In this document: piece after piece, positions 36,359-44,903 of the stretch
Numbering within the stretch: position 1 is the first letter of the stretch
How the letters are laid out: each line of letters begins with the position of its first letter
Source of the DNA: Gracilimonas halophila
GTDB taxonomy: Bacteria; Bacteroidota; Rhodothermia; Balneolales; Balneolaceae
Assembly: GCF_042684365.1 (NCBI RefSeq)
Contig: NZ_JBHULI010000024.1
Span: 806,001-870,000, forward strand
Direction: 5' to 3'
DNA: 64,000 bases
Position numbers and translations under genes: made by a program
Notes under the pieces: generated by a model
What the model saw: only the letters and a program-made list of their open reading frames with translations
Told to the model about the DNA's origin: nothing
Database searches by the model: none

Positions 36359-38356
36359 ATGAATAAGAACGAAGCTCTGGAACGGGTAAAAGAACTCAGA
36401 GAATTGCTCGATAAGGCTAACGAAGCTTATTATAAGGATGCTCAGCCATTTATAAGTGACAAGGAGTTCGATGAAAAACTCAAAGAACTCGAACTGCTGG
36501 AAAATGAATTTGACCTGCACGACCCTGAATCTCCCACTAAACGTGTAGGCGGTGAAGTTTCTTCGGTATTTGAAACTGTTCAGCACCCTGTTCCACTGCT
36601 TTCCCTGGATAATACCTATAACGAAGAGGAACTCAACGATTTTGATGGGCGTGTAAAGAAAATTCTTGGTCATCATGACTATGAATACATGACAGAGTTG
36701 AAATTCGATGGTGCGGCCATACGTTTGCGCTATGAGAATGGAGAACTGGTTTTAGGGGCTACCCGCGGTGATGGAGAAAAGGGAGATGACATTACCAATA
36801 ACATCAAGACCATTCGGGATATTCCTCTGCACCTGAAAGGAAATTATCCGGAAATAGTGGAAGTGCGTGGAGAAGCCTACATGGAACGGGAAGCATTTGC
36901 CCGGATGAATCAGCATCGGGAAGAAGAAGGGCTCAATGTATTTGCCAATCCAAGAAATTCGACAGCCGGTTCCCTCAAAATGCAGGACCCCAAGGCAGTA
37001 GCTCAGCGACCTATCCGTTTCTTCGCCTTCGACCTCCTTCTGGATGACGAAGATGATACTCTCACCCAATCAAAGAAAACTGAACTACTCAATGAATTCG
37101 GCCTGAGTGTATCTGAGCATTACAAAGTATGCTCCAATATTACTGAAGTACACAAGATCATCAAGGAATGGGAAAATTTACGTCACGAACTTCCCTATGA
37201 AACCGATGGTGTGGTCATAAAAGTAAATCAGAGCAGTTTGAGGGAGCAGCTGGGAACCACTTCTAAATTCCCCCGATGGGCCATTGCCTATAAGTTTGAG
37301 GCCGAACAAGCCACAACTGTCATTAATGATATCACTCTCCAAGTAGGAAGGCTCGGAACCATCACACCTGTAGCTGAGCTGGAAGCAGTAGAACTAGCCG
37401 GTACTACAGTAAAACGGGCTTCCCTGCACAATGAAGATGAAATTCAACGTAAAGACATCCGTATTGGCGATACTGTTGTTGTGGAAAAAGCCGGCGAGAT
37501 CATTCCACAAGTGATAAGTGTGGTGAATCCTGACAGTGCCGACCGCAATGAACCTTACACTTTCCCAAAGAACTGTCCGGCCTGTGATTCCGAGCTTATC
37601 AAATATGAGGATGAAGTAGCCTGGCGATGCGTTAATCCAACCTGTCCACCACAAGTACGGATTCGCATCGAGCATTTTGCATCCCGAGACGCCATGGATA
37701 TTGAAGGCTTGGGAGAATCAGTGGTTGATCAGTTGGTTTCAGAAGAACTCATCCAAACTTACGCTGATCTGTATGAACTGGAAAAAGAGCAGATCATTGA
37801 TCTTGAACGAATGGCTGAAAAGAGTGCTCAGAATTTGATCGATGCTATCGAAAAAAGTAAAGAGCAGCCCTTCGAACGAGTGATCTATGCGCTCGGTATT
37901 CGGTTTGTTGGAAAAACAGTTGCTAAAGATCTTGCCAAAGCTTTCAAATCGATGAAGAAATTGGGATCACTTTCGGAAGAAGAATTGATCGAAGTCGATT
38001 CCATTGGACCAAGAATAGCCGAATCGGTAGTGGGTTTTTTCAACAATGAAAAGAACCGATCCATTATAGAACGTCTCAGACAACATGACCTTCAATTTGT
38101 GATTGAGGAAGAAGAACAGGTCTCCAACATTTTTGAAGGTAAAAAATTTGTACTCACCGGCTCACTCCCAACCTATACCCGTAAGGAAGCCGCAGAGCTG
38201 ATCGAAAAACATGGCGGGAAAACAGCTTCCTCAGTCAGCGGTAATACCGATTATGTATTGGCCGGAGAATCTGCAGGAAGCAAGCTGGACAAAGCCAAAG
38301 AACTTGGAGTCGATATTTTGGACGAAGCTTCATTTAGAAAGATGATCGGAGAGTAG
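36359..38356 (+). CDS. ligA: NAD-dependent DNA ligase
   Basis: This ligase seals nicks in replication and repair with NAD. The 665-residue protein contains the Ia domain (YYKDAQPFISDKEFDEKL), the adenylation Lys115 in TELKFDGAAIRL, and the OB fold (KFPRWAIAYKF, QVGRLGTITPVAELE). The four-Cys zinc finger (CPACDSELIKYEDEVAWRC then NPTCPP), helix-hairpin-helix repeats and a C-terminal BRCT (about 588-665, FEGKKFVLTGSLPTYTRKEA) follow. It is complete. Confidence 0.97.
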   Translation: MNKNEALERVKELRELLDKANEAYYKDAQPFISDKEFDEKLKELELLENEFDLHDPESPTKRVGGEVSSVFETVQHPVPLLSLDNTYNEEELNDFDGRVKKILGHHDYEYMTELKFDGAAIRLRYENGELVLGATRGDGEKGDDITNNIKTIRDIPLHLKGNYPEIVEVRGEAYMEREAFARMNQHREEEGLNVFANPRNSTAGSLKMQDPKAVAQRPIRFFAFDLLLDDEDDTLTQSKKTELLNEFGLSVSEHYKVCSNITEVHKIIKEWENLRHELPYETDGVVIKVNQSSLREQLGTTSKFPRWAIAYKFEAEQATTVINDITLQVGRLGTITPVAELEAVELAGTTVKRASLHNEDEIQRKDIRIGDTVVVEKAGEIIPQVISVVNPDSADRNEPYTFPKNCPACDSELIKYEDEVAWRCVNPTCPPQVRIRIEHFASRDAMDIEGLGESVVDQLVSEELIQTYADLYELEKEQIIDLERMAEKSAQNLIDAIEKSKEQPFERVIYALGIRFVGKTVAKDLAKAFKSMKKLGSLSEEELIEVDSIGPRIAESVVGFFNNEKNRSIIERLRQHDLQFVIEEEEQVSNIFEGKKFVLTGSLPTYTRKEAAELIEKHGGKTASSVSGNTDYVLAGESAGSKLDKAKELGVDILDEASFRKMIGE

Positions 38357-38532
38357 TAATGATGTAAGTAGTGCTAAAGTGAATTTTTTTTGGCTTGGGG
38401 GACCTATTTCTCATTCTGTTGCTAAGTTTCATATTGCTCGAAACCTAAATGTGCTAAAGGCTTACTTTATCACTTATAACTCATCCCCAAAATTTCCTAT
38501 CTTCTTAAAATTTCCTTTAAGCCCTGCTGTAC

Positions 38533-39747
38533 ATGGATATCAAACCTCTGGATACGGAGCAGATCGGATTGAAAACGCTGGAAAAGCACCTCATCCGGTC
38601 AAAGAGTAAAGTCTCACTGAAGATCGGCCTGCCTAAGGAGATCTCAAATGATGAGCGGCGTGTCACACTTACACCCGGCGGTGTATCCATCTTGAAAGCA
38701 AACGGACATGAAATTTTCATAGAAAAGGGAGCCGGTGAAGACGCCAATTTCCCCGATCGGGAATATGCCGATGCCGGAGCCGAAATAGCTTACAGTGCAC
38801 AGGACGTATTCAAAAAATCAGACCTTATCCTAAAGATCGCACCTTTGGTGGAAGAGGAATTTGACCTGCTTGAAAATGATCAGTCCCTTATTTCTGCATT
38901 ACATATGGGCAGTCAGTCTGTGGAGTATCTTGAAAAAATGATCGAGAAATCTGTTACCGGAATTGGGTATGAATTTATACGGGGTGAGGACAAGGAATTT
39001 CCGATCGTGCGAATGATGCATGAGATAACAGGATCGATGTCTGTACAGATCGCAGCTCATTATCTTGAAAGTATGAGCGGCGGACAGGGAATTATGCTTG
39101 GTGGGATCTCGGGTGTCCCTCCTGCTACCGTTGTTATTCTTGGAGCCGGAATAACAGGAGAATATGCTGCAAGAACCGCCCTTGGGTATGGTGCACAGGT
39201 ATTCGTAATGGATACCGACCTGACGGCCTTACGCAGACTCGAAAATGCCCTCGATCGGAGGATAATCACTGCCGTAGCCAACCATCAATATTTGAATACG
39301 GCACTGAAGTTCGCTGATATAATCATTGGGGCAGCTATGGCCGAAGGTGAACGTTCTCCCTGCTGGGTAACAGAAGACATGGTATCAGGCATGAAGGCCG
39401 GCAGTGTGATCGTGGATACCGTTATTGATCAAGGTGGTTGTGTTGCAACCAGTGAGGCAACAACACATTCAAACCCTGTATTCACAAAACATGATGTTAT
39501 TCATCACTGTGTTCCTAACATCCCTGCAAATGTCCCAAGAACTGCAACATATGCGCTTAACAATGTCTTGGTTCCTTACATATTGGCCATAGGTGATGCA
39601 GGCGGAGTGAAGGAATGTTTGTGGGAAAATGTAGCTTTGAGAAATGGCACATACACCTATAAAAAACATATTACAAAAAAATCACTGGCTAAGATGTTCG
39701 ACAAACCCTACCGTGAAATTGAAATGCTCATCGCTTCACAAATTTGA
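38533..39747 (+). CDS. ald: Alanine dehydrogenase
   Basis: This enzyme deaminates L-alanine to pyruvate with NAD. The 404-residue protein carries the N-terminal AlaDh/PNT domain (IGLPKEISNDERRVTLTPGG, about 32-51) and a NAD Rossmann motif VVILGAGITGEYAARTALGYG (about 199-219). The end is CVPNIPANVPRTATYALNN (about 328-346). About 30 extra residues precede the usual start. The related PntA transhydrogenase subunit is less likely because no pntB follows. Confidence 0.9.
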   Translation: MDIKPLDTEQIGLKTLEKHLIRSKSKVSLKIGLPKEISNDERRVTLTPGGVSILKANGHEIFIEKGAGEDANFPDREYADAGAEIAYSAQDVFKKSDLILKIAPLVEEEFDLLENDQSLISALHMGSQSVEYLEKMIEKSVTGIGYEFIRGEDKEFPIVRMMHEITGSMSVQIAAHYLESMSGGQGIMLGGISGVPPATVVILGAGITGEYAARTALGYGAQVFVMDTDLTALRRLENALDRRIITAVANHQYLNTALKFADIIIGAAMAEGERSPCWVTEDMVSGMKAGSVIVDTVIDQGGCVATSEATTHSNPVFTKHDVIHHCVPNIPANVPRTATYALNNVLVPYILAIGDAGGVKECLWENVALRNGTYTYKKHITKKSLAKMFDKPYREIEMLIASQI

Positions 39748-39763
39748 AATTTCCAATTTCTCT

Positions 39764-40132
39764 ATGTCAGAACTCACTGAATCGAATTATAAACGTATCT
39801 CCATCATAAACTGGTTGCTAACCGTACCGGTGATGGTGCTCTTTGCCTGGCCGTATTTTTATGGAGCAGGATTGATAGGGATGGATATCCTTATTCGTTA
39901 TACCGGTGCTTTTATTTTTGCTGTTCCATTTATGCTTACCATTTTGCATGGCCATGTAACCATGGCACTGGGATCGGTACACCGGCATCACTATTACAAC
40001 TGGATGAATGAAGATAAACCGCTTACTTACGGCCTTTTCTTTCACCCGATCTTTGTTAAAACCCGCTTTAGGCTGATCTTGTTAATGATAAGCTTGTTGA
40101 TCCTGCCAATCGGTTATTTGCTTCGGATTTAA
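39764..40132 (+). CDS. Small membrane protein, unknown
   Basis: Start taken at ATG 39764 (122 residues, MSELTESNYKRISIINWLL); the longer frame overlaps ald by about 100 bases. It has three hydrophobic helices (about 16-36, 42-66, 98-118) and a His-rich loop between the second and third (LGSVHRHHYYNWM). No family is recognised. It is probably translated with ald, 16 bases upstream, and ends just before a terminator. Confidence 0.7.
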   Translation: MSELTESNYKRISIINWLLTVPVMVLFAWPYFYGAGLIGMDILIRYTGAFIFAVPFMLTILHGHVTMALGSVHRHHYYNWMNEDKPLTYGLFFHPIFVKTRFRLILLMISLLILPIGYLLRI

Positions 40133-40137
40133 AAAAA

Positions 40138-40158
40138 GGGGCGTATGCGATACGCCCC
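40138..40158. terminator. Terminator hairpin
   Basis: GGGGCGTAT-GCG-ATACGCCCC is a perfect 9-bp GC-rich stem preceded by AAAAAAA (T-run on the minus strand). It thus best serves acs, and may act for the plus-strand gene as well. Confidence 0.85.
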
Positions 40159-40171
40159 CGGAATAGTTTAA

Positions 40172-42070
40172 TTAAACCGCTTTTCCTTCTTTGATGTCTT
40201 CGACCACGCTTGGATCTAACAAAGTGGAAGTGTCGCCCAAATTATCTACATCATCCGCCGCGATCTTTCTCAGGATTCGTCGCATGATCTTACCGGAGCG
40301 GGTTTTAGGTAACCCTTTCACTACCTGAATTTTATCAGGTTTAGCAATAGGACTTATGATCTTGGCAACCAGGTCCAGCAGTTCTTTCTTGAACTCCTCC
40401 TGATCTTTGATCTCTCCTTCACAGATCATAAAGGCATAAACTCCCTGCCCTTTAATGTCATGTGGGTAGCCAACCACAGCCGTTTCTACTACTTTTGGAT
40501 GCTCATCCAATGCATTTTCGATCTCAGCTGTTCCCAAACGGTGACCGGAAACATTTAATACATCATCCACCCTGCCTGTAATTCGATAGTATCCATCTTC
40601 ATCACGCCTACAGCCATCACCTGTAAAATAATATCCTTCATAGGTGCTAAGATAAGTTTGCTTGTACCGTTCGTGATCACCGTATACCGTTCGGGCAATT
40701 CCCGGCCATGGATGTTTGATACATAAATTACCCTGGACGCCATTTCCTTTTATCTCATTGCCATCCTCATCCATCAAGGTTGGGAAAACTCCCGGTAAAG
40801 GAAGCGTAGCAAATCCGGGTTTCGTTGGGGTTATGCCCGCAAGTGGGGAGATCATGATTCCTCCCGTTTCTGTCTGCCACCACGTATCTACGATCGGGCA
40901 TTTTCCCCCGCCGATATGATCATGATACCAGTGCCACGCTTCTTCGTTGATCGGCTCACCAACCGTTCCAAGTACTTTCAAAGAACTTAGGTCGTATTTT
41001 TTTACATAATCGATATCATAAGACATCAGCGCACGAATTGCGGTTGGAGCCGTGTAGAAATGAGTGACTTTATATTTCTCAACCACTTCCCATAATCGAC
41101 CTGCGTCCGGATAGGTAGGTGTTCCCTCAAAAATGATTCCTGTGGCTCCATTGAAGAGCGGACCATAAATGATGTAACTATGACCAGTGATCCAGCCTGC
41201 ATCCGCTGTACACCAATACACATCCTCCGCACCAACCTGAAATACCTGCCTGAAGGAATAGCTGGTGTACACCATATAACCTCCACAAGTGTGCACCACG
41301 CCCTTAGGCTTACCTGTTGAACCTGAAGTATAAAGAATGAAAAGAGGGTCCTCAGCATCCATTTCAACTGCCTCATGTTGTTTCGAGGCGTTGCGGATCA
41401 AAATATGCCACCATTCATCACGGCCTTCTTTCCAATCGATCTCGCGATTAGTGCGTTGACAAACAATCACACTTTCCACCGATGGTGAATTTTCCAGAGC
41501 TTCATCAGAAATATCCTTGAGGGGAACATGTTTATCACCACGACGAAGGCCGTCATTCGTGATCAGCATCTTGGCATCACAATCATTGATCCGTTCGGAA
41601 AGTGCCTGAGAGGAAAATCCTGCAAAAACAATGGAGTGCACAGCCCCAATTCTGGCACAGGCCAAAGCTGAGATCACCAGTTCCGGGGTCATCGCCATAT
41701 ATATAACTACACGATCACCTTTCTCGACCCCTTTGCTCTCAAGCACATTAGCAAACCTGCAGACATCCTCATGTAGCTGCTTATAAGTGATTGTGCGACG
41801 AAACGAATCAGGATGGTTGGGTTCAAAAATAAAAGCCGTTTTATTACCAATGGTATTTAAATGGCGGTCTAAGGCATTTTCAGTAATATTCAGCTTACCA
41901 CCTTCAAACCACTTTACATTAGCATCTTTAAAACTACCTGACTGGGTTTTATCCCATCGCTTTCTCCAGTAAAAAGTGCCGGCTTCATGATCCCAAAATT
42001 TAAGACGGTCTTCTTTACTTTCCTCAAAGGTCTCTTCGTACTCATCGAACGATTTTAAATTAAGCCACAT
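40172..42070 (-). CDS. acs: Acetate-CoA ligase
   Basis: This enzyme activates acetate to acetyl-CoA through acetyl-AMP. The 632-residue protein begins with the short N-terminal ACAS domain (FWDHEAGTFYWRKRWDKT). It has the P-loop-like FILYTSGSTGKPKGVVH (about 249-265), the acetate-pocket region VDTWWQTETGGIMISPL (about 396-412), the hinge YYRITGRVDDVLNVSGHRLG, and the catalytic, acetylation-prone Lys in PKTRSGKIMRRILRKIA (about 595). It is complete. The 212-base region upstream holds its promoter and a helicase gene remnant. Confidence 0.96.
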   Translation of the reverse strand: MWLNLKSFDEYEETFEESKEDRLKFWDHEAGTFYWRKRWDKTQSGSFKDANVKWFEGGKLNITENALDRHLNTIGNKTAFIFEPNHPDSFRRTITYKQLHEDVCRFANVLESKGVEKGDRVVIYMAMTPELVISALACARIGAVHSIVFAGFSSQALSERINDCDAKMLITNDGLRRGDKHVPLKDISDEALENSPSVESVIVCQRTNREIDWKEGRDEWWHILIRNASKQHEAVEMDAEDPLFILYTSGSTGKPKGVVHTCGGYMVYTSYSFRQVFQVGAEDVYWCTADAGWITGHSYIIYGPLFNGATGIIFEGTPTYPDAGRLWEVVEKYKVTHFYTAPTAIRALMSYDIDYVKKYDLSSLKVLGTVGEPINEEAWHWYHDHIGGGKCPIVDTWWQTETGGIMISPLAGITPTKPGFATLPLPGVFPTLMDEDGNEIKGNGVQGNLCIKHPWPGIARTVYGDHERYKQTYLSTYEGYYFTGDGCRRDEDGYYRITGRVDDVLNVSGHRLGTAEIENALDEHPKVVETAVVGYPHDIKGQGVYAFMICEGEIKDQEEFKKELLDLVAKIISPIAKPDKIQVVKGLPKTRSGKIMRRILRKIAADDVDNLGDTSTLLDPSVVEDIKEGKAV

Positions 42071-42183
42071 TTTTTTTGGTTTAGTTAATTAAATTTTTCG
42101 GATGTTGACTGTTTTTTTGCGGATAATCAAGTCTAACTCTCTTTTTAAAAGGATTTATTCAATTTTTTGAGATTATTTAATAG

Positions 42184-42279
42184 ATGAGCAAAGGTGAGCT
42201 GGCAATTCATGATTGGTTTGATTCAAAGGATTGGGAGATTTCCCCATTACTGGAAGGAAAAAAGCTCTTTATAAGTTAA
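42184..42279 (+). pseudogene. Decayed 5' fragment of a DEXH helicase gene
   Basis: An ATG-started frame of 31 codons encodes MSKGELAIHDWFDSKDWEIS and then PLLEGKKLFIS. It lines up with the first 34 residues of the intact helicase at 44904 (MNKGKKCIEKWFSGRNWKIF, PFQQKVWNAFLEGKNG). M, K, G, I, W, F, W, I and P fall at identical positions, and an 8-codon deletion lies before LEGK. Both read in the same direction, 2.7 kb apart. The rest of the gene is missing, because the next minus-strand gene begins at once. I interpret it as a remnant left by insertion or replacement, not an expressed peptide. Confidence 0.6.
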
Positions 42280-42282
42280 AAA

Positions 42283-42843
42283 TCACTCCTCCAGTAACAC
42301 TTTATATTCTCCATTGGTAACTAAGACCGTGTCGGGTTGCTGCCGATATTGATTGTTTTTGGGGCGGTCATAATCCGGGTCTACCACGACTTTCAACCCA
42401 AACGTACCTTCGGCATATCTTCTTCCATGCTCATCCTGGTTAATCTGAACAGTAAAAGAATTTATGTCGTCGTCGGACGGAAAATACCGAGCTATAACCG
42501 CATCTCCATCTTTTTCCACATAATAAGCTCCTGTAATTCGTTGATGCTTATCTTGATGCCTCAGTACAGAATATTCAATTTTGTCTTTTATATAGAAAAA
42601 AGAGAATCCAATCTTATCCTGATATGGATACAAAAGACTATCATATTTTGAAGCAAATACTTGAAATAAGGTATCCTCTTCTATATAAGTAAACCCAGAC
42701 CTGCGCGCATCTCCTGCCCACATCTCTCCGTTAATTTCGGCTTTAAAGTAGCTTTCAAATGCAGGAAGAGCTTCCTGTTCGGTAACCCCACAGCCCGATA
42801 GTATCAGAAAGGTACAGAACACTAAGTGCAAACTGTTCATCAT
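42283..42843 (-). CDS. Lipoprotein of unknown function
   Basis: A 186-residue protein with a lipoprotein signal (MMNSLHLVFCTFLILSGCGV, lipobox ending ILSGC, Cys about 18). The segment FKAEINGEMWAGDARRSGFT at the start of the mature part resembles small Bacteroidota lipoproteins with an N-terminal FxAxINGxxW motif. The remainder is beta-rich and acidic. It begins just after the frameshifted metallopeptidase gene stop (1-base gap), so it is in the same operon. Confidence 0.75.
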   Translation of the reverse strand: MMNSLHLVFCTFLILSGCGVTEQEALPAFESYFKAEINGEMWAGDARRSGFTYIEEDTLFQVFASKYDSLLYPYQDKIGFSFFYIKDKIEYSVLRHQDKHQRITGAYYVEKDGDAVIARYFPSDDDINSFTVQINQDEHGRRYAEGTFGLKVVVDPDYDRPKNNQYRQQPDTVLVTNGEYKVLLEE

Positions 42844-42844
42844 T

Positions 42845-44822
42845 TTATTTGATTAACGTGATTTGTTGAGTTTTTACGGTATTACCTGCCTGAAAGCGCA
42901 AAATATAGACCCCGCTTGAAAATGCCCGGGCATCAAAGGCATATTCATAACTTCCTGTTTCTAACCTGTTATTGACGATGGAAGCGACTTTGTGACCCAA
43001 AATCGTAAATACTGATAAATCAACCTGTTCAGATTTTTCTAATGTAAAGGAAATATTAGTAACAGGATTAAACGGATTTGGGTATGCCTCTTCAAATTCC
43101 GTTACAAGTGATTTTTCTGTCTCAGGATTTGTTTTGAAACTTCCTCCCGGACCACATGGATCGCCATCTTGGCAGTCTTCATCCTGAACAACTACCGACG
43201 TGTAGGCAACCGAACTTTCGCTACCAGAACTTACCGTCAGTTTTATGTAGTGCTCACCCGGAGGAAATGTATAATTAAAATTTGAACCTGTCCCTAATAC
43301 ACTTCCATAAGAGAAGGGGGTATTGAGACTTACCCTCCACTCATAGCTCAATGACAACTGATCTCCACAAGTACTCGCCGAGAAGGAATAATCCCCGGTT
43401 TGATTATTGGAGTTTAAAATATTTATAGACGCTTGAAGTTCGTCAGGGTTTCTGAAATTTGCGATAGTTGATGCGGTGTTTCTTAAAACAAGCCAGTTTT
43501 CTCTTGATCCCTGGATACCAGTATCTGTCCCCCTGTATTCCACATATGGATTAGAAAAATGCTTTCTACCGCTGTACACCTGGGAGCAATAAGGGTCTTG
43601 ATATGCGGGACGGCAGGGATATGCCATAATGGTTGACCGGTACCTTCTTGGAACAAAAATGGATGCTTTATAACTGAACCGATGACCATAGCCGTAAGAA
43701 AAAGGGCCGTTTGGATCTGTTGGATCATCCGGGTGATGTTGCGCTCCCTGTAGGTGTCCCAACTCATGGGCAAATGTATAGTCGGGTCCCCCGGAGTATT
43801 CTGCTTCTACAATGGCATAGGCAGAACTCTCTGTTGCCAATATTGCATCCGCTACCCCAGCTACAGATCCATAGTTTCCATCCGTAATTAATAAAACCAC
43901 ATCTGCCTGATGCTGATTACGTAAATTTTGAACCATATTATTATTTATAAAATCTGTAAGATCGGTATCAATGTCATTTGATTCATTAAAATTTATTTGT
44001 TGCGAGTGAGCCAATACAACATTCATATTTCGCACATTGCTGTTTAAGTAAGATTCATTCGCTTCTTGAATGGCGAGTGAAATTATTCCATCTATATCTC
44101 TGCCAGATGCAGCATTTTGTGTATAAACTACCAGTAACTGTTGGTCTGTTGCAGAACACTGTGTTGTTGATATGTTGGAAATTTCCATTGACTTTGGGTT
44201 TTGCCCCCCCCTTTCCAACCTTATTCATTTTTTTCCCGGTAGATTTTACATCATTTCTTTGGTTCAAATCTTTCTGATATGAATTGTCAACCGTTCTTAA
44301 AGCGTGTAAACCAGAATTCCCAAGTGACTTTACTTCATAAAAATCTCCTTCCAAGTCTATTGAACCCGTTACATTATTATTACGGTCAACAATTAGAGTT
44401 ACATCTCCAACCTGCTCTTTTCCAACCATTTTAAATACCTTTCCAGTCCAGGCTACTTCTGTGTCAGAGAGTATTTTCAAAGATTTTCTTTCAACAATTA
44501 ACTTGGTGCCAAAATTTTGAAAACTTATACGCTCACTATCCTCATTAACATAAAAAGAAAAGCTGGTTAGACTATAAATTTTATCAGGCAGCCTTACAAT
44601 ATCAACTCTTTTGGATTTCTTAGAATTATTAAGCTGTTGTAGTCTTGAATTACTTGCTCTCATTTGATTTCCAGCATCAACTTTCGTGAAAAATACTTTT
44701 GAATCATCGGATAAAAATTCATCTCTAATATCATTTATGTCCTGTGCAAAAATTTGATTAGGACATATAAATGTGCTTATGAGTAATCCTATTATTAAAA
44801 AATATTTCATCAATCTATTCAT
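42845..44822 (-). pseudogene. T9SS-sorted M12-type zinc metallopeptidase, frameshifted at a G8 run
   Basis: Two overlapping frames make one gene. The 5' frame (from 44822) gives a signal peptide ending IFAQ and a 200-residue propeptide-like region. The 3' frame (ending 42845) gives the peptidase with HELGHLQGAQH (zinc HExxHxxGxxH), a PKD-like part and a T9SS type A sorting end (AYPNPFNPVTNISF, then SGVYILRF). They join at eight G on the minus strand (44204-44211). With seven G the reading passes from KVGKGG into QNPKSMEISN, giving 658 residues. As sequenced, translation ends shortly after the run. This could be phase variation, real decay or a base-count error. The promoter-like box lies 37 bases upstream. 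Confidence 0.8.
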
Positions 44823-44858
44823 GACTTCTTCTTTTAATTAGTAAGTTAATATATTTAT

Positions 44859-44886
44859 AAGAGTTAATATTTAAGCATTTGTTACA
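44859..44886 (-). promoter_or_regulatory. ECF-type promoter box for the metallopeptidase operon (P5)
   Basis: On the minus strand this reads TGTAACAA, 14 bases, ACTCTT, identical in both boxes and spacing to three other sites near 49.4 and 54.1 kb. AAC and TCT are 18 bases apart, as in sigma-E type promoters. The predicted transcript start is about 30 bases upstream of the 44822 start codon. Confidence 0.7.
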
Positions 44887-44903
44887 AATAATTCCAAAAA
44901 GTT

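Noticed and set aside
38379..38609. 76-codon plus-strand frame between ligA and ald
   Set aside because: It overlaps the true ald start in another frame and has no family features.
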